Shown: positions 1 through 6,887 of the stretch, piece by piece
Layout: each line of letters opens with the position of its first letter
How positions within the stretch are numbered: the stretch's first letter is position 1
Assembly (NCBI GenBank): GCA_018650745.1
Contig: JABIFK010000378.1
Location: 1 to 13,163 of the forward strand
Source of the DNA: Candidatus Latescibacterota bacterium
Lineage (GTDB): Bacteria > Latescibacterota > UBA2968
Direction of reading: 5' to 3'
DNA: 13,163 nt
Program-made: the position numbers and the translations under genes
Notes under the pieces: model-generated
What the model saw: the letters and a program-made list of their open reading frames with translations, nothing else
Databases searched by the model: none
What the model was told of the DNA's origin: nothing

Positions 1-575
1 CCATGTATCTGCGCAAACGTATTCACCAACCCCGCCTCCAACCACCACGCATACTCAGGCCCATACGGTGTATGATTAAAATCGCCTTGCACGATCACCG
101 AATGCCCCGTCGCCAAATCACCTTTCATCACCTCCAACATCTGCTTCACCTCCCAACACCTTACATCTGCCCACCCCGCAAACGTATGCACACTATGTAC
201 AATCAACGGTTCCCCGTCATCCATCTCCAAAACCGCCCGCCCCCAATGCCGCGTAAAAAGATCCGCCCGTCGCTTATGCCCCAACGGACAATTCCCAGCC
301 TCCAAAACCTTATACCGCGTCACCAATCCCCCCGGCCACAACCCCGGACTCTCAAAATACACATGCTCAAACGCCATCGCCTCCGCCAACGCCGCAACCG
401 CCGCCTCATCATGTGATTCACTTGTCGTCACAATATCCGACCCATAAGACAACAGCGCCTCCCCAATCTCCCGTGCCCCATCCACCGACACTTTCCCCCC
501 AACCTTCCCGCGCACCCAGTTTGGCTGATGCACATACCCCACAAAACTATACACATTATAAGCAACCGTAATCAT
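1..575 (-). CDS. Endonuclease/exonuclease/phosphatase family protein (3' end cut by window edge)
   Basis: I translated this on the minus strand from ATG at 575; it stays open to the window edge (191 codons, no stop). It matches the metal-dependent EEP fold: an early Asn in YNVYSF (residue 7), the catalytic-type Glu in TTSES (residue 53), a central GLVTRY strand (83-88), HSVHT (127-131) and GDFN (164-167), the metal/nucleophile motif. The last motif of the family, usually S-D-H, would lie beyond the window. No signal peptide is visible. The start is supported by GGGCGAGG five bases upstream. A TATAAT hexamer lies at 633-628 but has no good -35 box. Members act on DNA, RNA, phosphoinositides or sphingomyelin; the sequence does not tell which, and a general metal-dependent phosphodiesterase is the safest name. 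Confidence 0.8.
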   Translation of the reverse strand, partial: MITVAYNVYSFVGYVHQPNWVRGKVGGKVSVDGAREIGEALLSYGSDIVTTSESHDEAAVAALAEAMAFEHVYFESPGLWPGGLVTRYKVLEAGNCPLGHKRRADLFTRHWGRAVLEMDDGEPLIVHSVHTFAGWADVRCWEVKQMLEVMKGDLATGHSVIVQGDFNHTPYGPEYAWWLEAGLVNTFAQIH

Positions 576-642
576 ATCAACCTCGCCCAGTGACACATAC
601 AATGATCTCTACCGAAACACATCCACTATTATATTCTAGCCA

Positions 643-880
643 TAAATGTATCCACCTCAAAACTTAAATACCACCCCTCTGGTGGTGTGGGCCGTTGTGC
701 AGTTGGTGTGGCAGTGTTGGGTGTGTGCGGCAGGGGCATATGGAATATGCGGAAGGGCGGGAACTGCACGGGCAGGTGAGGGTGGCCTCAGCCAGAAACA
801 AACACTGAACAACATAAAGCGCCCCGCAGGGGCACATTTCTTTGCCTACTTTCTTTGGGTGTTTTCAAAGAAAGTAGGTC
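643..880. repeat. Intergenic hairpin-rich block resembling a dispersed repeat
   Basis: The 370-base gap between the EEP gene and ileS has no credible gene. It holds an ACCACC/GGTGGT inverted repeat (670-686), a GCCCC-GCA-GGGGC hairpin (about 823-835) and a perfect 13-bp inverted repeat CCTACTTTCTTTG / CAAAGAAAGTAGG (845-857 and 866-878, 8-base loop). Translated on the plus strand it gives the string KRPAGAHFFAYFLWVFSKKV, which from memory resembles small spurious proteins annotated in many proteobacterial genomes over a repeated intergenic sequence. I therefore read it as a dispersed non-coding repeat. That resemblance is recall, not a search result. Confidence 0.45.
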
Positions 881-891
881 GTCGAAGACAA

Positions 892-927
892 AAAAGGGTC
901 GTGCATCACCCGATGCACGACCCTTTT
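892..927 (-). terminator. Intrinsic terminator of ileS
   Basis: Perfect 16-bp inverted repeat (892-907 with 912-927) around a 4-base loop, starting about 18 bases past the ileS stop. Read on the minus strand the stem ends in a run of six T (896 side to about 890). The A/T-flanked stem is symmetrical, so it could also stop transcription from the other side. Confidence 0.9.
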
Positions 928-945
928 CACCAAAACCCTTATTTC

Positions 946-3900
946 CTACCCCACTTTTTCAATCCCAAACCCAACCTCATTGCCGTCCAAATCAACAACA
1001 TCCCCATCAACAGCATCCACACGATTCAGCGATGTACACAACGTCTCTCCCATAATATAATCCTGGAATTGATCCATCGCCGCAACAGCTTCATCAGGTG
1101 CAGAGTAAGAAACCGTAATCCGATCCGACACATCAAAATCCTTCTCTTTGCGCAAGTTTTGGATCACATGCACAATCTCACGTGCCAACCCTTCCCGCTC
1201 CAAATCCGCATCCAAATGCAAATCCAAAGCCACCGTAATATCCCCCTCATTGGCCACCGCCATCTCTTCTTTTTCTTCCCGCTGAATCAAAATATCATCC
1301 AACGTCAATTCCACTGGATCCATACCATCCACTTCCAAAGCAATATGTTCCCCAGCACGCAACTTCTGAATGTCTTCAAAAGACAAATCCAAAATCTTCG
1401 CCGCTGCCGCCTTCATATTCTTACCCAGCTTTGGCCCCAAAGATTTAAAATTCGCCTTCGCACTCAAATGCACCACATCTTCTTCATTGGCACGAATCTC
1501 CACCGTCTTCACATTCAACTCATCCATCACAATGTCTTTCAGCGATTCCAAATCGCCACGCACATTGTCATGCATCGACACCAAAATGGCCGTGCGCAAA
1601 GGCTGACGTGTTTTAGAATTGGCCTGACTGCGCAAATACCGCCCCAATGAAACCGCCGTGCGTGTATGCGCCATCTGGCGTTCCAACGTCTCATCCATAT
1701 CGGTTTCCAACACCGTTGGATAATCACACAAATGCACCGACTCTGGCATATCTGCCGAACGCAAATTGAGATAAATTGTCTCCGTCACAAACGGCGCAAA
1801 AGGTGCCAGTGCTTTGACCAAGGTCAACAACACATGATGCAGCGTCGCATAAGCACTCAACTTATCGCCATCATTGTCACTCTTCCAAAACCGACGACGA
1901 CTGCGGCGAATATACCAATTGGTCAAATCATCAATAAACGTCGTAAACTGCACCGCTGCCGTCTGTAAATGACAATGGTCCAAACCATTGCGAATATCGC
2001 GCACCAAGTGATTCAAACGTGCCCGAATCCACCTGTCCAACGGGTGTTCGGCCTGTTCAGAAGCCTCAGCCGTATCAGGGTGCCAATTATCCAAACGCGC
2101 ATACGTCACCAAAAAACTATACGAATTCCACAACGGCAAAATCACACTGCGCATCGTCTCTTGCACACCCTTTTCCGAAAACGTCACGTTTTCGCCGCGC
2201 ACCACAGGCGACGACAACATATTCAACCGCAACGCATCAGCACCATATTGATTCATCACATCCATTGGGTTGGGATAATTCTTCAACCGCTTCGACATCT
2301 TCCGACCATCTTCGGCCAAGATCATGCCATTAACCACCACATTTTTAAATGGCGGACGATCAAACAGTGCGGCGCCCAACACCACAAGCGTATAAAACCA
2401 ACCCCGCGTTTGATCCAAACCTTCAGCAATAAAGTCAGCTGGAAAATGTTCCTCCAACCAATCCTTATTGTCAAATGGATAGTGCCGTTGCGCATAAGGC
2501 ATCGCCCCACTTTCAAACCAGCAATCCAATACCTCTGGCACACGTGTTAAAGGCCCTGTTTCACCGTCAATAATGACCGGATCCATAAAGTGTTTATGAA
2601 TATCATCAAACGTACCGCCCGTGCGTTCCTCAAGCTCACCAATTGAACCCACACAAATTACTTCACCCGTTTCTTCATTGCGCCAAATAGGCAACGGACA
2701 TCCCCAATATCGGTTTCGAGAAATCGCCCAATCGCGTGCATTTTCCAACCACTTGCCAAACCGCCCACCCTTAATATGCTCAGGCACCCAATGGATCTGG
2801 CTGTTGGCTTTCAGCATCTTCTCTTTTACCTTCTCAATATCTACAAACCACGTAGAGATCGCCCGATAGATCAACGGCGACTCACACCGCCAACAGTGTG
2901 GATAACTGTGCTGATGCGTACTGCGATGCACCAACTTCCCTTCATCCTTCAATCGCCGCATAATATCACTATCGCAGTCCTTCACAAATCGGCCTTCATA
3001 ATCGGGCACTTCATCTGTAAAACGACACTCTGCATCAATGGGGCACACCGCAGGCACACCATGAGCACGCCCAGCTTCGGCATCGTCTTCACCAAAGCCT
3101 GGCGCGGTATGCACCACACCTGTACCATCTGCGGTTGTCACAAAATCTGCCGAAATGATCTTAAATGCACCGTCAGCGCGCATCGATTCAAAATAGGGAA
3201 ACAGCGGTTCATACTGCAAACCTACTAAATCTTTCCCTTTCACCTTCTTCACCACTTCAGGGGGTTCATCTGAATAATACGAACCTACTCTCGCCTCCGC
3301 TAAGACATACGTATTATCCCCATCTTTGACATACACATAATCCACATCTTCATGAACCGTCAAAGCCAAGTTAGAAGGCAATGTCCACGGTGTGGTTGTC
3401 CAAGCCAACACTTTTACACCCGGTTCATCCTTCAATTGAAATGAAACCGTGATGGCTGGATCTTGTACATCTTCATATCCTTGGTTCGCTTCAAAGTTCG
3501 ATAATGGCGTGGCATCTTTGGGGCAATAGGGCAAAATCTTGTGCCCTTCATAAATCAATCCCTTATCCCAAAGCTCTTTAAACACCCACCAAATCGACTC
3601 CATATAATCTTTGTCCATAGTGCGGTAGCCATTCTCAAAATCGACCCACCGACCAATGCGCTTCACAAACTGTTCCCACTCTCCTGTATACCGCAACACA
3701 ATACCCCGACACGCCTCATTATATTCTGCCACGCCATACTCTTCAATCTCATGCTTGCTGTTCAAGCCCAATTCTTGGCTCAGTTCATATTCAACAGGCA
3801 ACCCATGACAATCCCATCCAAACACCCGATCCACATACTTGCCATTCATCGTCTGATACCGTGGGATCACATCTTTGATTGTACCTGCCAACAAGTGCCC

Positions 3901-4068
3901 ATAATGCGGCAGCCCCGTCGCAAACGGCGGCCCATCATAAAACACATATTCCTCTGCGCCACGCCGATTCTCCAGCGACTGCTCAAACATCTTTACGTCT
4001 TCCCAAAAGGCCAGCACTTTCTCTTCTTCTTTTGGAAAACTCACATGTGTATCTACCTTTTCAAACAT
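946..4068 (-). CDS. ileS: Isoleucyl-tRNA synthetase, type 2 (eukaryote-like)
   Basis: 1040 residues, class Ia synthetase that charges tRNA-Ile with isoleucine in the cytosol. The N-terminal catalytic domain shows the HXGH signature as GLPHYGH (HYGH at 55-58), the GWDCHGLPVE block (85-93) and cysteine clusters YCPKD and HCWRCESP. The inserted editing domain, which clears Val-tRNA-Ile, has the Thr-rich TTTPWTLPSN (224-233) and GTGVVHTAPGFGEDD (315-329). The second ATP motif is KMSKR (590-594). A helical anticodon-binding domain and a long C-terminal extension follow; I see no C-terminal zinc-finger cysteines. PHYGH, the length (bacterial type 1 is about 930) and the missing zinc finger place it in the type 2 group, known for mupirocin tolerance. 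AAGGAG lies six bases before the ATG. It is a single-gene unit preceded by a possible attenuator and closed by a strong terminator. Confidence 0.97.
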   Translation of the reverse strand: MFEKVDTHVSFPKEEEKVLAFWEDVKMFEQSLENRRGAEEYVFYDGPPFATGLPHYGHLLAGTIKDVIPRYQTMNGKYVDRVFGWDCHGLPVEYELSQELGLNSKHEIEEYGVAEYNEACRGIVLRYTGEWEQFVKRIGRWVDFENGYRTMDKDYMESIWWVFKELWDKGLIYEGHKILPYCPKDATPLSNFEANQGYEDVQDPAITVSFQLKDEPGVKVLAWTTTPWTLPSNLALTVHEDVDYVYVKDGDNTYVLAEARVGSYYSDEPPEVVKKVKGKDLVGLQYEPLFPYFESMRADGAFKIISADFVTTADGTGVVHTAPGFGEDDAEAGRAHGVPAVCPIDAECRFTDEVPDYEGRFVKDCDSDIMRRLKDEGKLVHRSTHQHSYPHCWRCESPLIYRAISTWFVDIEKVKEKMLKANSQIHWVPEHIKGGRFGKWLENARDWAISRNRYWGCPLPIWRNEETGEVICVGSIGELEERTGGTFDDIHKHFMDPVIIDGETGPLTRVPEVLDCWFESGAMPYAQRHYPFDNKDWLEEHFPADFIAEGLDQTRGWFYTLVVLGAALFDRPPFKNVVVNGMILAEDGRKMSKRLKNYPNPMDVMNQYGADALRLNMLSSPVVRGENVTFSEKGVQETMRSVILPLWNSYSFLVTYARLDNWHPDTAEASEQAEHPLDRWIRARLNHLVRDIRNGLDHCHLQTAAVQFTTFIDDLTNWYIRRSRRRFWKSDNDGDKLSAYATLHHVLLTLVKALAPFAPFVTETIYLNLRSADMPESVHLCDYPTVLETDMDETLERQMAHTRTAVSLGRYLRSQANSKTRQPLRTAILVSMHDNVRGDLESLKDIVMDELNVKTVEIRANEEDVVHLSAKANFKSLGPKLGKNMKAAAAKILDLSFEDIQKLRAGEHIALEVDGMDPVELTLDDILIQREEKEEMAVANEGDITVALDLHLDADLEREGLAREIVHVIQNLRKEKDFDVSDRITVSYSAPDEAVAAMDQFQDYIMGETLCTSLNRVDAVDGDVVDLDGNEVGFGIEKVG

Positions 4069-4085
4069 CGATCACTCCTTGAATA

Positions 4086-4101
4086 ACTGCCTGTGTGCAG
4101 T
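4086..4101 (-). other. Small hairpin just upstream of the ileS Shine-Dalgarno
   Basis: ACTGC / GCAGT arms of five bases with a six-base loop, lying five bases before the AAGGAG of ileS (4080-4075). It is short and may be chance, but its place in the leader between terminator and ribosome site makes it worth marking. Confidence 0.3.
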
Positions 4102-4137
4102 CCACTACCCCAATAAAATCATCTTTCATTTGGCCAC

Positions 4138-4169
4138 AAAAAAACCGCCATGACAAATTGCCTGGCGGT
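4138..4169 (-). terminator. Intrinsic terminator in the ileS leader (possible attenuator)
   Basis: On the minus strand ACCGCCA (4169-4163) pairs with TGGCGGT (4150-4144) over a 12-base loop and is followed by a seven-T run (4144-4138). It sits 21 bases beyond the stop of the 42-codon leader ORF and 69 bases before the ileS start codon. It could end a small independent transcript or the upstream pentapeptide transcript; because ileS lacks an evident promoter after it, an attenuator role is plausible. Confidence 0.8.
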
Positions 4170-4186
4170 ATCATTCACAACACATA

Positions 4187-4203
4187 TCGTTTATGACAAA
4201 CGA
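4187..4203 (-). other. Hairpin over the stop codon of the leader ORF
   Basis: TCGTTT / AAACGA, six pairs with a five-base loop (GTCAT on the RNA strand); the leader ORF stop TAA is inside it. The eight bases TTTGTCAT that run through its loop recur in the loop and 3' side of the terminator (4156-4149), so the two elements share a segment and might compete for a partner. Confidence 0.4.
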
Positions 4204-4319
4204 CACGCCCCAAGCATTTTCATAACGGATATGCATATCCCTATAATCGCACTGCCCGGTGTCAGTAAATCTGTCACCTGGGCGGAACCCTTTCGCAATG
4301 TTGGAGATGTTGTCTTCAT
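4191..4319 (-). CDS. 42-residue ORF, candidate Ile-rich leader peptide of ileS
   Basis: ATG at 4319, TAA at 4193-4191, preceded by AGGG six bases before the ATG. The product starts MKTTSPTLRKG and contains PGSAIIGICISVM, so residues 25, 26, 28 and 30 are Ile, encoded ATT, ATA, ATA, ATA. The ORF begins about 36 bases after a predicted transcription start, ends 21 bases before an intrinsic terminator, and points into ileS. This order (promoter, peptide rich in the cognate amino acid, terminator, synthetase gene) is that of the known pheM-pheST attenuator. An in-frame GTG at residue 15 could give a 28-residue version. I do not recognise the peptide. Alternatives are a small hydrophobic protein with its own job, the remnant of a gene, or a chance ORF in an untranslated leader. 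The transcript unit is better supported than translation. Confidence 0.4.
   Translation of the reverse strand: MKTTSPTLRKGSAQVTDLLTPGSAIIGICISVMKMLGACRLS
4254..4283 (-). other. Leader hairpin within the ileS upstream transcript
   Basis: GCCC-A-GGTG-A-CAG / CTG-A-CACC-GGGC with an ATTTA loop: eleven base pairs broken by one bulged A and one A-A mismatch. It lies inside the small ORF, immediately 5' of the Ile codon cluster, where a protein-coding sequence would not be expected to hold such a structure by chance. Confidence 0.5.
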
Positions 4320-4362
4320 TTCATACCCTAATTCATTTCAAAGTTTATCGTAAGTGGTTCTA

Positions 4363-4391
4363 AAAATAGAGGTTTTCATAAATTGTGTCAA
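4363..4391 (-). promoter_or_regulatory. Promoter for the ileS leader transcript
   Basis: TTGACA (4391-4386), 17-base spacer, TATTTT (4368-4363), on the minus strand, placed directly after the end of the pentapeptide gene. A start near 4355 would yield a leader with the 42-codon ORF and the terminator, then ileS on read-through. A sigma-70-type match with the ideal spacing; the best promoter I find upstream of ileS. Confidence 0.65.
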
Positions 4392-4424
4392 GTTTCACTT
4401 CATATCTATTAAAAATTGCGTATC

Positions 4425-5219
4425 TCAATCTCTCAGCTTCGTCTTCTCATCCCACGTCACCAAATCCATATCCAAATGCTTTTGCGAAAAACCAACCACA
4501 TCCCTCAAATCAGCACCACGCACATCGGCCCCTTCAAACTGCGCTTTGTACATATCTGCTTTAAACAATTTTGCTTTTTGCATATTCGCCCCGCGCAAAT
4601 CTACCTTCACCAAATCCGCTTCCTGACATTTGGCACTTTGCAAGTTTGCACCGTTCAAATTGGAATCTGTAAAATCACACTTTCGCACATCAGAAGTACG
4701 CAACACTGCACGTTCAAAATTCACTTTCACCAAAATCGACTCCTGCAAATTCGCTCTGTAAAAATTCGCCTCTTTACAATTGGCACCACGCAAATTGCAC
4801 CCCTGCAAATCGGCGCGTTCAAAATTGGCACCTTCCATATTCGCACCACTCAAATCGGCCAAACCCAATTCGGCTGGCGCAACCATAGCGTTTTTCAAAT
4901 TGGCCTTTTGCAACACCGCATTTTGTAAAAATGAGCCACTTAAATCAGCGTCTTCCAAATTGGCATCACTCAAATTGGCCTGCAACAAACGTGCACGCTG
5001 AATATTGGCCCGACACAAATTGGCGCCTTGCAACTGTGCCCCACTCAAAATGGCCTCGCTTAAATTAGCCTCTTGCAACATCGCATTTTGCAATTCCGCC
5101 CGATTCAAGTTTGTTCCCGACAAATCGGCCTGTTCACCTTCTTGCCCCTCGGAGGCAACCCACAACTGATGCTTCTTCAAAACATCTCGTAACTGTGCTG
5201 GGGAAAGTACCTGGCTCAT
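4425..5219 (-). CDS. Pentapeptide-repeat protein
   Basis: 264 residues. After a short helical N-terminus (LRDVLKKHQLWV, about 10-21, then GQEGEQADLSG) the protein is an almost unbroken series of A(D/N)LXX-type pentapeptides from about 31 to 243, e.g. ADLSG, ANLSE, ANFER. Such repeats fold into a right-handed quadrilateral beta-helix. The KHxLWxxSxGxEGxxADLSG opening is a common start for bacterial members of this family. No signal peptide or membrane segment is visible, so it is probably cytosolic. Some family members mimic DNA and protect gyrase (Qnr, MfpA), but the sequence gives no ground for assigning that role. AGGAG lies six bases before the ATG. It begins 21 bases after the stop of the folate gene, so the two are probably cotranscribed. 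No hairpin terminator follows its stop directly; the next is at 4169-4138. Confidence 0.93.
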   Translation of the reverse strand: MSQVLSPAQLRDVLKKHQLWVASEGQEGEQADLSGTNLNRAELQNAMLQEANLSEAILSGAQLQGANLCRANIQRARLLQANLSDANLEDADLSGSFLQNAVLQKANLKNAMVAPAELGLADLSGANMEGANFERADLQGCNLRGANCKEANFYRANLQESILVKVNFERAVLRTSDVRKCDFTDSNLNGANLQSAKCQEADLVKVDLRGANMQKAKLFKADMYKAQFEGADVRGADLRDVVGFSQKHLDMDLVTWDEKTKLRD

Positions 5220-5240
5220 TTCAAACTCCTCTCACACGTC

Positions 5241-5810
5241 TTATAAATTTTGCGTGCATGAAATTACCTCATGCTCAGTCACCAACCAATCCAAACGCAC
5301 ATCGTGACCCTCGGTTGGTATATCATCCACAACCTGAAACCCATACGCCAAACCCACGTATGTGGCATCACAGTGTGTCAGATATCGATCATAATATCCA
5401 CCACCAAAACCCAAGCGGTTGCCTTGTCGATCAAATGCAACACCCGGCACCATCATCAAATCCAAACACGCAGGAGCAACAATCCGATCCGCGTCATATT
5501 CAGGCTCCATCAAGCCAAATCGAGCAGGTTTCAACTCATCCAACGATAAAAGCTCTTGAAATACCATCACACCCTTCCCCTCCGTCACTGGCACACACAC
5601 CCTTTTACCAACTTTTAGTGCATGTTCAATAAGCCGATGTGTATCCACTTCTTTTCGAACCGACACATAACTGGCCACAAGCTGTGCCGCTTGAAAAACG
5701 GACCAAACCACCATACGCTCACAGATCGCTTCCTGTACCTTATATATGTAGTGTGCAGGCGCCTGATCCCGTTTTTGACCCATCACCTGCCGTAACTCGT
5801 CTTTATCCAT
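5241..5810 (-). CDS. fau: 5-formyltetrahydrofolate cyclo-ligase
   Basis: 189 residues, the usual size for this family (also called MTHFS or YgfA). It uses ATP to convert 5-formyl-THF to 5,10-methenyl-THF, returning a stored or inhibitory folate to one-carbon metabolism. Seen: SVRKEVDT near 50-57 with the conserved substrate-contacting Glu54, PARFGLMEPE (95-104), and the ATP-binding block MVPGVAFDRQGNRLGFGGGYYDRYL, of which GFGGGYYDR is 134-142. The start ATG at 5810 has no clear Shine-Dalgarno. It is divergent from uppS across a 195-base region and leads a probable two-gene unit with the pentapeptide gene. In many proteobacteria this gene follows 6S RNA; I see no 6S-like rod here. Confidence 0.95.
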   Translation of the reverse strand: MDKDELRQVMGQKRDQAPAHYIYKVQEAICERMVVWSVFQAAQLVASYVSVRKEVDTHRLIEHALKVGKRVCVPVTEGKGVMVFQELLSLDELKPARFGLMEPEYDADRIVAPACLDLMMVPGVAFDRQGNRLGFGGGYYDRYLTHCDATYVGLAYGFQVVDDIPTEGHDVRLDWLVTEHEVISCTQNL

Positions 5811-5904
5811 AATGATACACGCTCATGAGTCGGCCAAACCACGCACATTGTTTCATCACCCAATACACGCCATATCGACCATCATTTGATCGCCAAAAGT
5901 TCCC

Positions 5905-5933
5905 TTGACTTTGATTGTATGCACCGATAAATT
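5905..5933 (+). promoter_or_regulatory. Promoter for uppS
   Basis: TTGACT (5905-5910), 17-base spacer, TAAATT (5928-5933). A start near 5940 gives a leader of about 65 bases that is AT-rich and ends in a pyrimidine tract (about 5980-6005). On the opposite strand I find only weak promoter-like sequences for the folate gene. Confidence 0.6.
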
Positions 5934-6005
5934 ACACCATTACAGTTTTTTACCACATATAAAATATATATTTAAGTGTTCATCTTTCTTCTTTTTTTTC
6001 TTTCT

Positions 6006-6788
6006 ATGACCGACACTGACACCCAAGAAGAACTCAAAACATCGGGCCAATTGCCCAAGCACATTGCCATTATCATGGACGGCAATGGACGCTGGGCACA
6101 AAGCCGTGATTTACGGCGTTCAGATGGCCATCGTTCTGCACGTGAAACAGTGCGTGATATTGTACGCGTTTGTGGTGAACTCCAAGTTGACATCCTCACT
6201 CTCTTCACATTTGGCACCGACAACTGGCGGCGCCCTTGGTCCGAAATTCTCTCTCTCATGCAATTGCTGCGTGACAGCTCACGAGAAGAACTCGACGAAC
6301 TGCAAGAAAACAACGTTCGCCTTGTAACCACGGGCGATGTAGGCCGCTTGGTCAAACAATCTCGTTTGGCATTGGAACAAACCATTAAAGAGACAGCAAA
6401 CAATACAGGGCTTACACTCAATCTTGCACTCAGTTATGATGGAAAAAGCGACATCTTGCAAGCCGTCAAATGCCTTGTGGAAGATGTTCAACAAGGCCGC
6501 CTTAATCCCAAAGATATTGATGCAGACCAATTTGCCCAAAAACTTTATACAGGCGGCTTACCCGACCCCGACTTGCTCATTCGTACCAGCGGCGAGGTGC
6601 GCTTAAGCAACTTTATGCTCTGGCAATGTGCATACACCGAATTTTGGTTCACAGACGTGCTCTGGCCCGACTTTCGACGTGAACACCTCTACGAAGCCAT
6701 TCGCAACTTCCAAAAACGCGAACGGCGCTATGGCAAAACAGGCATCCAACTCCAGCAAGAAACCATTGGCAACAACGGCACACCATAA
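6006..6788 (+). CDS. uppS: Undecaprenyl diphosphate synthase
   Basis: 260 residues from ATG 6006. This cis-prenyltransferase extends farnesyl diphosphate with isopentenyl units to C55-PP, precursor of the lipid carrier for peptidoglycan and other surface polymers, at the inner membrane face. Seen: HIAIIMDGNGRWA (19-31) with the catalytic Asp25, FTFGTDNWRRP (67-77), and the signature IRTSGEVRLSNFMLWQ (192-207) followed by AYTEFWFTDVLWPDF. The usual SYGGRxEI is SYDGKSDI here. An in-frame GTG at 5976 would add MFIFLLFFLS, but neither start has a Shine-Dalgarno and the later ATG fits family length and N-terminus better. A pyrimidine-rich tract precedes it. It is followed by a hairpin terminator before cdsA. 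Confidence 0.96.
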   Translation: MTDTDTQEELKTSGQLPKHIAIIMDGNGRWAQSRDLRRSDGHRSARETVRDIVRVCGELQVDILTLFTFGTDNWRRPWSEILSLMQLLRDSSREELDELQENNVRLVTTGDVGRLVKQSRLALEQTIKETANNTGLTLNLALSYDGKSDILQAVKCLVEDVQQGRLNPKDIDADQFAQKLYTGGLPDPDLLIRTSGEVRLSNFMLWQCAYTEFWFTDVLWPDFRREHLYEAIRNFQKRERRYGKTGIQLQQETIGNNGTP

Positions 6789-6839
6789 ACGCGAAAAACG
6801 AAATATACCCTTCGGAGTCTTATAAACACAGACCCTAAA

Positions 6840-6874
6840 AGGCTGGATGAAACGACCATCCAGCCTCGTTTTTT
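6840..6874 (+). terminator. Intrinsic terminator between uppS and cdsA
   Basis: AGGCTGGATG (6840-6849) pairs perfectly with CATCCAGCCT (6857-6866) across a 7-base loop, followed by CG and six T (6869-6874). The T run ends four bases before the Shine-Dalgarno of cdsA. It may end uppS transcription partly, or tune downstream genes by read-through. Confidence 0.8.
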
Positions 6875-6887
6875 GGTGGGAGGCATT

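Noticed and set aside
628..656. Full promoter for the EEP gene
   Set aside because: TATAAT is present at 633-628 but no acceptable -35 box lies at 16-18 bases; kept only as a remark.
646..1650. Long plus-strand open frame (334 codons) opposite the end of ileS
   Set aside because: It overlaps ileS antisense and its protein is low-complexity His/Gln/Ile-rich; a shadow of the C-rich strand, with a repeat at its 5' part.
4138..4355. T-box riboswitch upstream of ileS
   Set aside because: TGATACCGCC near the terminator is close to the T-box core TGGNACCGCG but lacks the TGGN needed to pair with tRNA, and I see no stem I motifs or AGGG lead-in; a leader-peptide model fits better.
4416..4928. Plus-strand repetitive frames opposite the pentapeptide gene
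   Set aside because: Their periodicity simply mirrors the pentapeptide repeats on the other strand.
5811..5975. 6S RNA beside the folate gene
   Set aside because: That linkage is known in proteobacteria, but the stretch shows no long rod-like pairing and carries the uppS promoter.
5976..6005. GTG 5976 as uppS start
   Set aside because: Would add a hydrophobic Phe/Leu stretch not typical of this soluble enzyme, and has no ribosome site; the stretch is better explained as a pyrimidine-rich leader.
6873..6887. TTG 6873 as cdsA start
   Set aside because: Lies within the terminator T run and would overlap the GGGAGG that serves ATG 6888.
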